A DNA stretch of 64,000 bases. It comes from Panicum virgatum (lineage: Eukaryota; Streptophyta; Magnoliopsida; Poales; Poaceae). Shown here one piece after another: positions 1 to 12,308 of this stretch. Every line of letters begins with the position of its first letter. The first letter of the stretch is position 1. The notes below the pieces were generated by a model. The model was given only the letters and a program-made list of their open reading frames with translations. It was not told the DNA's origin and searched no databases. The position numbers were made by a program, and so were the translations under genes. The stretch lies in assembly GCF_016808335.1 (NCBI RefSeq), contig NC_053147.1, forward strand, positions 68,570,960-68,634,959, written 5' to 3'.

Positions 1-306
1 TTGATCACTCGAAGGTCGCTGGGCATCATGTGAGTAAATCTGCCACACAATTGTGTTTTTTTACTAGTACAAATTTGGCATATGCATAACTTCAGATTCT
101 AGTGGCATTTTGACTAGCTGGGATAGAGTTTAGGTTTTCTTCCCCACCATAATGCAGTTGTATTGGACTTAACCTTACTGCTACCTTTGAATTATTTTTA
201 TTAATTAATTTTGGAAATTTTACTATTTATGCACATAGAGCAACATTGGACATTTGTTATTATTAATTTCATCCAAATGTTAGATTTGCAAATAACAGAA
301 GCACCT

Positions 307-871
307 ATGAGCAGGGATCATAGGTGGATGTATGATGATTGGAGTGTTAGTGGTCCTAATTCAAATTGGTGCAAAAAAGCACAAGAATTTGTCAATCTAG
401 CATTTTCTCGTCCAAGTGCTAATAGTGAAGGAGTGCATTGTCCATGCAACAAGTGTGGTAACTTTAAGAAGCAGAATGAATACAACCTTTCACATCACTT
501 AGTAAAGAATGGTTTTGTGCAAAATTATTTTGTCTGGACATATCATGGGGAGACTGCCCCAGCAGATGAAGAGTTTGATGATAGGGACCACCTAAATGAT
601 ATGCTACATGATTTTGCTGATGCTAACCATGCTCAAGAAGCTATGGATGAAGCTGAAGAATTTTACAACTTGTTGGAAGCCTCTGAAAAACCAGTCCATG
701 ATCACACTAAAGAAACAACCCTCTCTGCAGTAACCCGTTTGATAAATTTCAAGTCTCAATTTAATATTTCTGCAGCTGGTTACAATACACTGATGAAGTT
801 GATATGTGATCTCCTTCCAGAAAATTCAGTGATTCCAAAAAACTTTAATGAATCAAAGAAAATGCTAAGTA
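307..871 (+). pseudogene. TNP2-like transposase, N-terminal exon (transposase-associated domain)
   Basis: The reading frame from the ATG at 307 starts MSRDHRWMYDDW and continues through a C-x-C-x2-C cluster (VHCPCNKCGN) and a H-H-L-x-K-x-GF segment. This is the plant transposase-associated domain that precedes Transposase_21 in CACTA elements; its molecular role is not well defined. An acidic linker follows, then the motif NESKKML that normally leads straight into the catalytic region. The exon is cut at 871 by a nested CACTA element, after which the same frame resumes at 2382. The upstream ATG at 211 is possible, but the residues before 307 do not resemble the family. Confidence 0.85.
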
Positions 872-2381
872 CACTACTAGAATCTAAATAATACCCGAGC
901 GTTTTAATACAGTCTGCCATTAACATGTACAGTCGGGAAAGCAAATAGCCAAGAGTATACCGTCGGCCATTTCCCCTCGGCCATCCTTGGTCGGGCATTC
1001 GACCAATAGCTGACGGGATGTCGGCCACTGAGTTCCCAACGGGAAAAACCCAACGGTACATTGTTGGCCATTTTATGACCAGGCTAATAGGTATACGAAC
1101 AATCATTTCATTTCCTGATGGTTTCAATACTCTCGGCATTTGGTCCAAATTTTTAAAATAAAAATATTCTGAACCTTTTAATTTCATATATTACTTATTT
1201 TATTTGTTTTGATGTTTGAGACATTCTGTTGTGGCATTCAATTGTCATGCTCCTGCGTATATTCTGGACATAGGGGAATAGAATACTAAAATGATATAAC
1301 ACTGCTGGAATAAACTTCTCTGCTACATTTGATAAGGTGTAACTTTCATACAATCAAACGTATCTCTTGTTAAGTGAAAGAAATAATACACAAGTAGGTA
1401 AGTACATTTGCCAGATAGTAGTATACAAAATCTACAGAGATAAACACAAATCTATAATTTAAGCTGCTCCTTCTATGAATTGTAGAATCCTTTGTGCTTT
1501 TATCCCGTCTCCATTTGGGACAGATTAATCTGGATTCGGAGGGAAGTAACAATATCAGATTAGACCTCAAACTGATCTGCGGAGAATGAAGTAATTGGAA
1601 TAAGAGATTCGGGAGAAGAGGTAGAAAAAATATTGTATTAGATTATAATAATATGCATACGAAAGCTGCTCTCACCATTCAAGATACGCGTACCCATGTC
1701 CCATCTATATAACATGACGCAAGCACCTAGATCTCAATTCTCAAATGCCCTTGTCTCCCATATGTATCTATGCATGACGCTCCTCTCGAACGAGACATCC
1801 GGCCAACCGACTGCATCTGCAGACTAGTAATTAATGAGGAAAGTGATACAGATCAGACTTCCGATTCCTGATGCAGTGAGGCTAGAATTGGATACCTGCA
1901 GTTGCAGTGAAAGCAGTGGACGTCGTCCTCCTTGCAATGATGGCGCCGGCTCCCGCTACAACGATACTGCTCGGTCGATTTTCAATATGCACGAGCGGCG
2001 GCGGCGGCCAGATCTGTAATCGTAGCTTGGTTGTTTGTCTTGCGCGGTGGCTTTCAGATCTGTAATGTGTTAATAACTAAGAGAGGGTCAGTGGTAACCA
2101 CCACATTTTATCCTCGACGTGGGCATTGGGCTTATCCTGGAGTCTGCTACCTAGTTACCAACGGGGATACAGGAGGAAGAACCGTCGGCCAATTCTAACC
2201 ATTGCCGACCGTATTATTATAACCGTTGGTTACCATGGAAACAGTTGGCCATTTTATCAAATTTCCAAGGGTACTTTGTTTCACAGTCGGCCAATACCAA
2301 ACCATCGGCAAATAATAGGGTTCCCGAGGGGTGCTCGGCAAATTCATAGAACTCTCGCCTAAAGTTAGGATCCTAGTAGTG
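872..2381. mobile_element. Nested non-autonomous CACTA element in the transposase exon
   Basis: It begins CACTACTAGAATC and ends with the inverted copy (GGATCCTAGTAGTG). It is flanked by a 3-bp target duplication, GTA at 869-871 and ATA at 2382-2384, so one copy has mutated. Both ends carry many GTCGGCCA-type subterminal repeats, a known CACTA feature and different from the CCGACAG repeats of the host element. The interior (892-2370) encodes nothing recognisable; short frames at 1834-2019 and 780-1187 look like chance. Removing the insert plus one target copy restores the host frame exactly, which places the insertion after the host gene was already in place. Confidence 0.87.
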
Positions 2382-4062
2382 ATAGTTTGGGCATGCCGTA
2401 TGAAAAGATAGATGCATGCTACAATGGATATATGTTGTTTCATAAGGAACACAAGGATAAAACAATATGTGACAAATGCAAAGAACCTAGATACCATCAG
2501 AGAGATTCTAGTGGTTTAAACAAACATTTGAAGCCAGTTGCACGCAAGGTATTAAGATACTTGTCAATTATTCCAAGGTTGAAAAGATTATTCATGTCGG
2601 AGGAGATTGCAAAGTACATGGGATCACACAAGGAAACTCATATCGATAAACCAGGAGTTATGATGCATCCATCAGATGGCGAGGCCTGGAAACACTTTGA
2701 TAAGGAGTTTCCTGAATTTGCAAAAGAGCCTAGAAATGTTCGGTTGGGTCTTTGTACAGATGGTTTTACTCCTTTTAGCTTTAGTGCTGCACCTTACTCG
2801 TGCTGGCCGGTGTTTCTTGTACCCTACAACCTTCCTCCATCAATGTGCATGAAAAAAGAGAACATATTTTTGACACTTGTCATACCTGGTCCACAACATC
2901 CGGAAAAAACTGGGACGTCTACATGGAACCCTTGTATGATGATTTGAAATTACTATGGGATGATGGTGTGCAAGTTTACGATAGATCTGTTCGGACTACT
3001 TTTAATCTTAGAGCATGCTACTTTTACTCTATAAATGATTTGCCTACACTAGGTATGATCTCTGGACATAGTACTCATGGAAAGTTTGCATGTCCTGTGT
3101 GCTTAGGCACAGTCAGTGCTTTTTGGCTAGTTAATGGCAACAAATATTGCTGGTTTGATTGCCATAGGCAGTTTCTTCCTATGGACCATTCTTTTAGAAA
3201 AAGTTGGAAAGCTTTTCGCAAGCGAACTCAAGTGCGCTCTCCTGCACCAAATCGCTTGTCTGGGGAACAGATCCACCAGCAGGTGAAGGCTCTGGTTCCT
3301 AATAAAGGTAAAGGGAGTAATGCATTTGAAGGATTTGGGAAGACACACAATTGGACACACATCTTGGGATTGTGGCAATTACCATATTATGAGAAACTTC
3401 TCATTCGCCATAACATTGATGTTATGCATAATGAGAAAAACATGGGTGAAGCAGTAATGGTCACATGCATGGACATGTCTGATAGAACAAAGGATAATGT
3501 CAAGGCAAGGTTAGATCTAGCTTCGATTTGTGACAGACCACTGTATCACATGCGTGAGAAGTCAAATGGTGGTTGGGAAAGACCAAGGGCATTGTTTTGC
3601 CTTAGTCGACAGCAGAAAGTTCTAGTTTTAGAGTGGCTAAAGGGTTTAAAATTTCTAGACATGTATGCTGCAAACATTAGGAGGGGTGTAAATTTTTCTG
3701 ATTTAAAGATCACAGGATTGAAAAGTCATGACTACCATATTTTCATGGAACGCCTGCTACCTGTAGCTTTCCGTGGCTTTCTTGATAACAATGTGTGGCT
3801 TGCACTAGCAGAACTCAGTTTCTTTTATAGACAACTTTGCTCCAAGGAGTTAGAAATAGAGAAAGTAAAAAAGTTGGAAGAGAATATTGCTATCCTTATA
3901 TGCAAACTGGAGAAGATCTTCCCACCAGGTTTTTTTAATTCAATGCAACATCTCATGATACATACTCTATACACCCTGGAAGTGGAGGCGTGGGAGCGCT
4001 CTTGTTTACCATATGAGGCAAGACTTGGCGGGCCTGTATAGATGGATGTATCCATTTGAAAG
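2382..4062 (+). pseudogene. TNP2-like transposase, catalytic part (Transposase_21 and start of DUF4218)
   Basis: The frame from 2385 reads GMPYEKIDAC, then a zinc-binding-like CDKCKEPRYH, then the Transposase_21 landmarks LCTDGFTPF, NLPPSMCMK, CPVCLGT and HNIDVMHNEKN. The enzyme would cut transposon ends in the nucleus. Two lesions are visible: a one-base shift in the A run at about 2902-2908, after which the correct frame reads WDVYMEPLYDDLKLLWDDG, and a second shift at about 4034, where EARLGGPV runs into TAG while another frame continues YRWMYPFER. DUF4218 begins at about 3700. The exon ends at a GT donor at 4063. Confidence 0.88.
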
Positions 4063-5942
4063 GTACGTTAACAACAGCTTAGAAAGTATTTATATCAATC
4101 ATAAATTATATTTGAACATTATTTGGACTGATCTCACACTACTAGAATCGTAACAATAGCCGAGTGTTCATAAATTGTTGGTCATTTCCTAGTACTCTCG
4201 GAAATAACAATATCCGACTGTAAATTGTCGGCAAATTCTTGTCGCTGACTCTTGGTCGGCCAATTGACAAATTACCGAGAGGCTGTTGGCCACTTTGTTA
4301 GCGACAGTAAATGCCTGACCGTTTACCATCGGCCACATGTTGACAACACTATTGAAGCTACGGTCATCAATAAAATTACCGACCGGCGATTACTCTTGGT
4401 CACCGGCCATTTTCCTGATTAAATCATTTTTGCTTCAATTCTATTTTAATATTATATTAAACAATATTTATTCCGTCAATCCTATTCTCTATTCTTGAGA
4501 CTACAGACATGCGACAAGCCAATTGCATTGCATTGTATTTTATTCATTCATTTCATAGTGGCACAATGGTTCAAAACAAAAACTAAAAAGAACATTCTTA
4601 GCTGCTCATATTAATATGATTATACATTTATATTTCACTGAAAGGCTGTTTTTTTCTTAAGATTACATAGTACAACTCAGACACTCATCATACACGCACA
4701 ATCACTCCTATGAATACACATATACAACCCCTAACCCTATGAACATTTTGGATCGGAAGACTGAGCTGGCAAATCTTTGAGATTGACGAAATCACCACAG
4801 GCTGTTTACATTGAAAAAAATACATAGATTAAACGATCGTACATTATCCCTCGGGAGTCAAGGCTACCTAAGAATTTCACACAATATTTAAAAGAAAAGT
4901 GAATCTATCTTTTGTCTTCTTCATTCCAATTTTCACGCTTTGTCAGAAAGCTTGAGAGAACAAATCTAAATCCAGAAAATTTTAGAGGGATTAGAACCTG
5001 TGGATAAAAAAATATTTGTACAAATTATGTAACAATAAAAGCTATTTGTTCCAAAATACCTAAGCGTAGTGATCTCTCATGGAAGATTGTGAATCCTGGA
5101 AAAGAACAACATAATAAGGATGGATTAGTTCGGAATAATGATTCAGGATATGCATAACGAATGCATTAGTTTAGAATGGTACTGGACAAAGATTAGGTTC
5201 TATTCGTGTACGTACCTAGATGTATGGATCACGAGTTCACGACGGGGACGGTTGTCAATTATTATTGGTGATAGATGGTAGTCACGATCTACTAACCTTT
5301 TGACGGTCCCTTCTCCCTTGCGACTTCTGCTCGGCATGGGCCTTGCCGCGGCAAGGGCGGAGAGCCGGCGACAGAACAACCGCGACGGCTTGAAGCGGCG
5401 GTGCGGCCACAGGTCCCTGCGTTCGTGGATCTAGGTGGGCTCCAGATAAACTGGATGGGTGGGGATGAATGGAGAAAAGCTTTGACATCTAGGGTTAATA
5501 TACTTAGTTCATCCAATCACGAATGGTTGTGATATAGTTGGTTACCTGATCTTACGGTCACAGGTGCTTTAATCACAACGTGGGAGACTCCAAAAATAAA
5601 AAAATCAGATGAATTAGTAAGAAACGACGGTTAGCAAATATACTTTCTATCCAATTCGTATCTGTACATGTTGCCCGGACGGTGATTCTTAGACCCATCG
5701 GCCATCTGTGTATATGTTGCCGACTGTGATGAGTGAACGGCTGGGAATTTTAATGGTTCACCGACAGTGACTACAAAACTATCAGGCACTAAAATAACTG
5801 TCGGCCATTTGTATAATACCCGAAGGTGATTAGTTACACTGTTGGCAATATAAAAACAGTTGGCCATTGTTAGGTTTACCATCAGGTTGTTGGTAATTTG
5901 TGGTAACTCTCGGTCAAAGTTAGGATTCTAGTAGTGTCACAG
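4063..5942 (+). other. Transposase intron enlarged by a nested CACTA element
   Basis: Donor GTACGT follows codons for PFER, and acceptor CAG at 5940-5942 precedes codons for LMKYLKK, so splicing joins AG|G to give ER-LMKYL. Without the nested element and one target copy the intron is about 77 bp. The TCA target duplication sits directly before the acceptor CAG, so the acceptor survived the insertion. Confidence 0.8.
4137..5936. mobile_element. Second nested non-autonomous CACTA element (intronic)
   Basis: The termini CACTACTAGAATC and GATTCTAGTAGTG are inverted, with perfect TCA target duplications at 4134-4136 and 5937-5939. Subterminal GTCGGCCA/TGGCCGAC repeats occupy both ends, as in the element at 872-2381, so the two belong to the same or a close family. 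The middle is AT-rich apart from a GC-rich island at about 5290-5500, which may be a captured gene fragment; I do not recognise the source. No transposase is encoded. Confidence 0.9.
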
Positions 5943-7319
5943 GCTAATGAAATATCTTAAGAAGATGGTTAAAAATAAAGCACGAGTTGAAGGGTGCATT
6001 GTCGAGGCTTATATAGTGGAGGAAATTTCAAATATCGTTAGCTTATATTTCAAACGTGACGCACCATCGAGTCGAAGTAAAAGGTCTAGGTATGATGATG
6101 GGTATGAGACTCATAACAGTAATTGTAGTCTCAGCACATTTCAAGTACCAGGTCGTGTTCATGGTAAGCGTGGGACAAAAGTGCTTGCAAGAGATGAGTA
6201 TCATGCAATTCTGATTTACATTTACACCAACACTCTGGAGATGGATGATTTTGTGATGTGAGTAGCCTTTCTTGCACAATTTAGAATGCTCTACACCTTT
6301 TCAAACTCTGAAATAAATTGTATACTGCTTAGGAGATTTGACAAAGCAGAATGTAGGAATTTCCATCGAGCAACTCAGCAATAAATTGATAAAACTCGAA
6401 AGTCTGGTGCTGGTAGAGGCCGTCTAAACTTATTTGAATGGTTTAGAGATTTGGTAAGTTCTGATGGAATTGAGGAAACAAATAATATTTATTTTCATGG
6501 TAATCTAATTAGTTATACATTTGATGTATGTAGTGCTTAAAGGAAGGAGGTATCCACAAGGATTTGGTTCAAATATCTCATGGTTGCCGTACTCGTGTGT
6601 CTTGTTTAACTGGATATGATGTTAATAACTTTAGGTTTCGTTCTGAGAAGTATGAAAAATCACGCCCCAATCTATCAACAATAAATAGTGGTATATTCCT
6701 CTCTTGCACTGAAGATAATAGCACTACAGACTATTATGGGGTTATTGAAGATATTATCGAGATTACTTTTGAGGGTTCTGAGCACTTTAAACTAGTTTTA
6801 TTCGAGTGCCGATGGTTTCATCCAATAAATGGGATTCGGAAATCTCCTAATATTGGATTAATTGAGGTGAACCCAAACACAAAGCTCCCTGGCTATGAGC
6901 CTTTTGTTCTTCCTCACCAATGCAAACAAGTATACTACACTCCATATCCATGTCAAGCTGGTGATTTGAGAAATTGGTGGGTTGTACACCATGTTCCAAA
7001 GCGTGGTGATCTGGAAGAACCCATAGTTGGTCAGATTAGTGATGATGATCATGAAGCACCTAGTTCTATATTTTATCAAGAGGATATAAGCAATGGGAAT
7101 CTTGTCATAGATCTTGCCACTAATTTTGATCTAAATGCTGCAGTTACAGATGCTGATTTAGTGCAAGATAAATCTGATATTGACCTTCTGAACAAATAGC
7201 ACACCACTGATGCAATTGAGTCAAATGAGCCTCCTCCAAATGATATGTATTATGAGATGGACCGCGTACCAGATGATTCTGATCAAGAGGATTTATATGA
7301 TGATCCTGATGATTTCTGA
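5943..7319 (+). pseudogene. TNP2-like transposase, C-terminal exons (end of DUF4218, DUF4216)
   Basis: The first exon here (5943 to about 6257) finishes DUF4218 with YLKKMVKNKARVEGCIVEAY. A short exon (about 6334-6451) carries an in-frame TAA at about 6383 between RATQQ and IDKTRK. From about 6533 the frame encodes DUF4216, seen in LVLFECRWFHP, LPGYEPFVLPHQCKQVYY and WWVVHHVPKR. A second in-frame stop (TAG, 7197-7199) precedes an acidic tail that would otherwise end at TGA 7317-7319. DUF4216 has no established biochemical role. With the upstream frameshifts and the exon insertion, the gene is clearly a pseudogene. Confidence 0.83.
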
Positions 7320-7473
7320 TTTACTGTACTGTGATAGAAATATTTATTTTTGACAATGAATGACCTTTTTCATGGTTACCGTCCTTGTACAGCAATAATG
7401 AAATTTGTATGGCTTCATGTTTCTCATAATAACTGACATTTGCCATGTGCCATTTCTAATTCTTTATATGCAG

Positions 7474-10245
7474 GGCACGTGACAGAGATAGCAGGGAGGC
7501 AATCCGAGCTTCTCGCAAGAGGCGAGGTGTTGCAGAGCAGATACCTGGTGATGAAGATGGAAATGACTCCACGCAGATAGGCTCCAATGCCCAGAACACT
7601 GCTGGACACAATAGGACACCCCGTGGTTCAAACACGATCCCGCCAGCACCAACGACACATGCTGCCAAGATTGTTCTCATACCTTCTGGTGATAGGTAAT
7701 CATGTAGAGCAGACGAACTCATTTTTTTGTCATTTAAATTATTTGGGATGAAGCTGTTGATGTTTTAAGCTTTCCATAAGTTGAAATAATATGACATTTT
7801 CCCATAATGTAGAAATTGGCGTATGCAAAATTTCAACAAGAAAGATTGTGTTCCAAACACTATAATAGGTGCCTTGCTGAAGCATCACTACCCACAGATT
7901 GTGTATGACACCACTGAAAGACCACCTAAGTATGTTGCTGCCACAAAATGGCGGCACTGGTGTATGAAAGGACCACAAGATAACACCTGTGCTGATAGGG
8001 TTAGGTCTGATTTCCTGGTAATCTTTCATGAGCTCTGAACTTGTGTTTTTGTTAAGTGTGTACCATATTAACCATCAGATTTAACAAATGTCAAGTTTTA
8101 CTTTAATATTAGGCACGATACAGATGGCCGAATGACGCTAGTCCTGAACAGAAGGAAAAAATCATGAAGACCCTCGATGCTTGTTGTGCAAAGTTGACTA
8201 CCCAAGAAATATATGATTTGAGGATTTATGCAGTTGTGGCATACAAAACAGAGATCATGAAAGAAATCACAGAATTTGAAGATGCAAAATTGATCCATTT
8301 GGATGCACATGAGTACCGTGAAGTACCTTTTAGTTGGATTAACATTGATGCTTGGAATGAACTGAGTATTTGGTGGGGATCAGAGGAGTTCAAAGCAATG
8401 AGTGCTTTGAAGAGGGCTGCACGCCTATCTAGACCTGAAAGTGTTAACTGTGGAGGATCAAGCTCTGTCACACGCACACAACAATGCTTGGTACCCTTCA
8501 CATTTAGTTGTAGTGCAGATTTTATTTAAACATATGTCAATCTTTTTGTAATATAATATCCATGTATTTTACAGGAGAAGACATATGGAAGGCCATTTAG
8601 CTTAATTGAGGGTTTTGCTGTGCACATGGGAGCATCTAAACAAGCAGTGGCACAAGGCGAAGGCAATGAACTTCCTCCACTTGCAAATGATCGTGCCCAA
8701 GAACATTTGGTATTGAAAATTTTGACTGTTCAAACTGTTTTCCACTTTATATATATAAATATAGCATTTGTCACTACCATATCTAGCAATTTTCATTGTG
8801 TTTAGACCTTTTCTTTTATAAAAATTGAATATTTCCCATGTGTTAGGATAAATATCGCGATGGAATGAAAGAGGCTCACGGTGAAAATATTCCATGGGTG
8901 AAGGTTCCTCTGGACCCACAAGTTATGTATAAGTGCACTGGACGGAAGCCACATGGGAAGTTTGCAATAGCAGATGGTGCCATTGACAGCTCACAAGTGC
9001 AATTCTCCCCTGATGTACGTCCTTCTACATGCTACAGTTCCAGTAGTCAAAGAGAAAGGGAGCTGGAGCAGGAGGTTCGAGATCTCAAAAGATCTTTTTG
9101 CAATGCATTTACCAAGTTCAATGAAGATTTGACCCAGGTTATTGTTCCTTCCATATCACTAATACATGGCTGTATAGATTGTATGAACTACTTATTATGT
9201 GCATGTATAATAACTAATTATTACAATATTTATTAGTATACGAGGCAAGGTTGCCGAGATGCTCCTCCACCTCAGATCGATCTGGCCTCATTGTTCCCAA
9301 ACCCTGTACCTCCAACTTCTGAGCCGGTAATAATCAATTTATTTAGTTGAATATGTTACTACTTTGAACTGTTACATGGTATATGACAATTAGCATCTTA
9401 CTACTTACATGCCTGTCTAAGTATCTCCTGACTTTTCATGTCTCGGTGTAGTTACTAATTTTTACATTGTTCATTACCATACAAGACCAGGCTGTGAAAG
9501 TGCTTCTATGCCTCCGATCAATTTGGCCTCGTTTTCCCCTAGCTCTGTACCAGCACGGCCTCCACCAGTAAAATTCTTAAAACAAATACTATATATGAAT
9601 TCAATAGTACTTTGTACGGTTGTATGTATATGTATCTCACAACTCACACCCTTGTCTTATATATTTTAAGGGCATCATGGACAACAATTCTGTAAATGCA
9701 ACGATACGACACATGAGTGGAACTCCATCTGGACATGTTGGCCAACAATCTCCTCCTAACATCTATAGACGGCAGGTAGTAGAACTATAGGGGGAAATCC
9801 GATCCAACGGTTCCCCCTATAGCTCCCCCTATATACGGGGGGAGTTGAAACTCCCCCCACATATAGGGTGAGTTCCAACTCCCCCTATATCTCTAATCAC
9901 AGCGTTTCTTCACGATATTAATCCCGTTTGAGCCCCGTAACATAATGATAATGTGTATTATGACAGTACAAATACTGTATGATTTTTTTAAATTCAAAAA
10001 TATTAAATAAATAGTTAGTTAATGAGTGATAGTATATAGGGGGAATAGATATGGGGGGAATGGTTGGAGAGAAGGAGTTATGGGGGGAGGAATTTTTTGG
10101 AGGGAGGTAGTAAAATATAGTAAATAGTACGTTTGGGGGGAGTTGGATGGGGGGAATGGTTGGAGAAAGCCTCAGAGACCAAGGGACTCCTACAACAAAC
10201 TATCACAGCAGCCACATGAGGGACAGGGATACCACTGACAATGGA
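7474..10245 (+). pseudogene. TNP1-like accessory transposase gene (Transposase_24 type)
   Basis: Several open exons with plausible GT-AG borders lie in order at about 7474-7696, 7813-8019, 8114-8489, 8575-8709 and 8848-9138, with short proline-rich pieces to about 9780 and a last piece at 10171-10245. Visible landmarks are RDSREAIRASRKRRG, RPPKYVAATKWRHWC, ARYRWPNDASPEQKE, an AYKTEIMKEIT helix, and a C-terminal coiled-coil-like ERELEQEVRDLKRSF. This is the plant En/Spm second-protein family, thought to bind subterminal repeats. Its position downstream of TNP2 fits. I found no certain start codon, and the last exons are interrupted by a G-rich insertion, so it is called broken. Confidence 0.7.
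9785..10170. mobile_element. MITE-like insertion rich in GGGGGA/TCCCCC
   Basis: The left part is rich in TTCCCCCTAT and GGGGGAGTT blocks and the right part in GGGGGGAATGGTTGGAG blocks, with AT-rich sequence between. Coding-like sequence of the TNP1-like gene stops before it and resumes after it. I could not fix exact termini or a target duplication, so the limits are approximate and the superfamily is open. Confidence 0.4.
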
Positions 10246-10559
10246 GGAGACGATTTTTTCTAATAGGATGCAGTAACATTTTAGTCATATTGGAACTTAT
10301 CCGTAGATAATATTAGTCGTTTATCTATCACTTGTTTTAAATGTTAGATTTCCAATTCTTTATTTACTTGTGAAAGACTACAAACATAACTTTGCTTTTA
10401 TTCTCTAATGATGCAAGGACATGATATCTCTATACTGCTTGATATCTGCAATGTTACATGAACATGTATGATTATTATGATATGTTCTGTGTTAGGTGTC
10501 CATTAGTTGATAGTTCAATTTGATACAAATATCTGGATATTTTGGAAATATAAAAAGTT

Positions 10560-11020
10560 CAATGATACAAAATCATTTTATGGCAGTGCTGTCATAGTTT
10601 TTTTGATTAGGGGGCCTTGCTATAATTGTATGGGCAACAATGCTGTCAGAGGACAATAAACAATTCCATGACAGGGGCCCTGTCAGGGAATAGATATCCA
10701 ACATTGCTCTCGTTGTTTGTTTCAACCAAAATGGTGTGATGGCTATCGGGAAAGAGGGCATTATTATCCGACAGTGCAGTCATGGAACAGTCTCTGCCGA
10801 CACCCATCCTGGTCAATCTGACAAACTGCTTCTCCGACAGTCCTCACTGTTGGAAAAACTCAGCACCGACAAGGCTGTTAGAGTTTAATTTCTATTCCCG
10901 ACAGAGCAACCCTGACAGGTAATCTCCGACAGCTAGCTGTCAAGAAATAACAGTCCCGACAGTTTCCCTATATTTTCCAACAGTGCTCGGCTGTTGGGGT
11001 AGCTGTGATTCATTGTAGTG
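10560..11020. repeat. Right subterminal repeats and terminus of the CACTA element
   Basis: More than ten copies of CCGACAG or its complement CTGTCGG/CTGTCAG occur in both orientations, ending at the terminus CATTGTAGTG. In En/Spm such arrays bind the TNPA-type protein. The three bases after the end are CCT; their partner lies off the window. Confidence 0.8.
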
Positions 11021-11200
11021 CCTGTGCTCGTCTTCGTACGGGTCTAAGTGCAATTGTGATCCTGGAGTACAGTAGTTTAATCGGGATTTTACCCGACAGC
11101 CTGTCAGGTTACACCGTTTTAAGTGCACAGTAACTTGATTAAGTATTAAGATGATGGTTAGTGCATTTAAGCCGGTTTAATTTGGACGGTGCTACTACAG

Positions 11201-12124
11201 TTATGGTAGATGGAGGGGGGTTTTGTGTTGTTTTTTCCAAACCTTCACTACCTGCCGAAAAGCTATGGCGCGGGCAACCTGGCTGCAAGCGGCATCGTTC
11301 CTTGGTTGAGATGGCGACCAGGCCGGCAAAGTTGTGTCAAGGAAGAGAGGGTGTTTAAGCCAGGCATTCTCGAAGCGAAATATATTTGGCTTGGGAATGT
11401 CAGTGGAGAGTGTAGCAAGAAGCGGCACATGATCAGACGTGGAGCGGATGCGTGAGGTCAGCATGCTGTTGGGGAACATGGAGCTGAACTCAGTGTTGAA
11501 GAGAGCTCGATCTAGGCGGGCGAGGGTGGGGATTTGGCGTTTGTTGCTCCAAGTGAACAGGCGATCTAGGAGCGGGAGCTCAAGCAGGACCAGGGAGTTG
11601 ATGCAGGCGTTGAAAGAGTCAGCAAGTGTTTGGTTGAAGAGGGTGTTGTTCTTATCGGAAGTAGCTCGCAGCAGGTTGAAGTCGCCGATGAGGAGCCAGG
11701 CTCTGGTTACATTTGAAGATTGATCACGGAGTTCATGAAGGAAAGCATCTGTGAATGCGTGGTCAGCAGGGGCGTAGACATTGGTTAGGGAAAAGGATAG
11801 TTCTGAGGAGGTGGAGGCTAGGGAGATGGTGAGGGAGTACTGGCGGGCGATGTAGCTCTGTTGTTTGAAGAGGTTGGTGTTCCACGCAGTGATGAGACCA
11901 CCGCGTGAGCCGACTGCAGGGATGGCCATGTGAGCGTCGAGGTAGTTGGGGAGGAAAGGTGGATGACGCAGGGGAGGGAGGCCGCGAATTTTAGTCCCTT
12001 GTAGACAGACGATGTGAGGAGAGGAGAAGGAGATTGCATCTCGAATGTCATTGCATTTGGGGGAGGAACCAAGGCCACGGACATTCCAGCAGAAAATCAG
12101 ATAATTAAGGTGTTTAACATTCAT
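11201..12124 (-). pseudogene. LINE ORF2 fragment: apurinic-type endonuclease domain
   Basis: The 307-residue frame begins MNVKHLNYLIFCWNVRGLG, the usual start of plant LINE ORF2. It holds the endonuclease motifs NVYAP, LIGDFNLLR, RLDRAL and SDHVPL in the right order. The domain nicks target DNA to prime reverse transcription. The conserved Q-E-T-K motif reads QGTK here, so the catalytic glutamate is replaced by glycine and the enzyme should be inactive. The frame stops soon after KVWKK, where a full ORF2 would enter the reverse transcriptase. Confidence 0.85.
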
Positions 12125-12308
12125 TGAAAGAGAGATTACAACATGACAAAGAGAAGAAACAGGGGTGGGTACAGACTGAAGGAAAAAAAAGAGACAACAA
12201 CAGACACGGACACAGACTGATGCCAGGGACGCCTCAAGCTAGGGGAACGGTAACTGATAACTCGCGGCCGGCCCATCCGGCACGCAGGGGAGGCGAGGAT
12301 GACGTCGT

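Larger units (their letters stand above)
1..11020 (+). mobile_element. CACTA (En/Spm-type) DNA transposon, 5' end outside the window
   Basis: The region carries the standard CACTA gene order on the plus strand: transposase-associated domain, Transposase_21 (TNP2), DUF4218, DUF4216, then a TNP1-like Transposase_24 gene. The right end is seen at 11011-11020 as cattgtagtg, the inverted form of a CACTACAATG terminus, preceded by about 450 bp of CCGACAG/CTGTCGG subterminal repeats. The matching left terminus lies before position 1. Both genes are broken (frameshifts, in-frame stops, nested insertions), so the copy cannot be autonomous now. The first 300 bases hold no recognisable coding sequence and are probably leader or intron. 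Confidence 0.88.
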
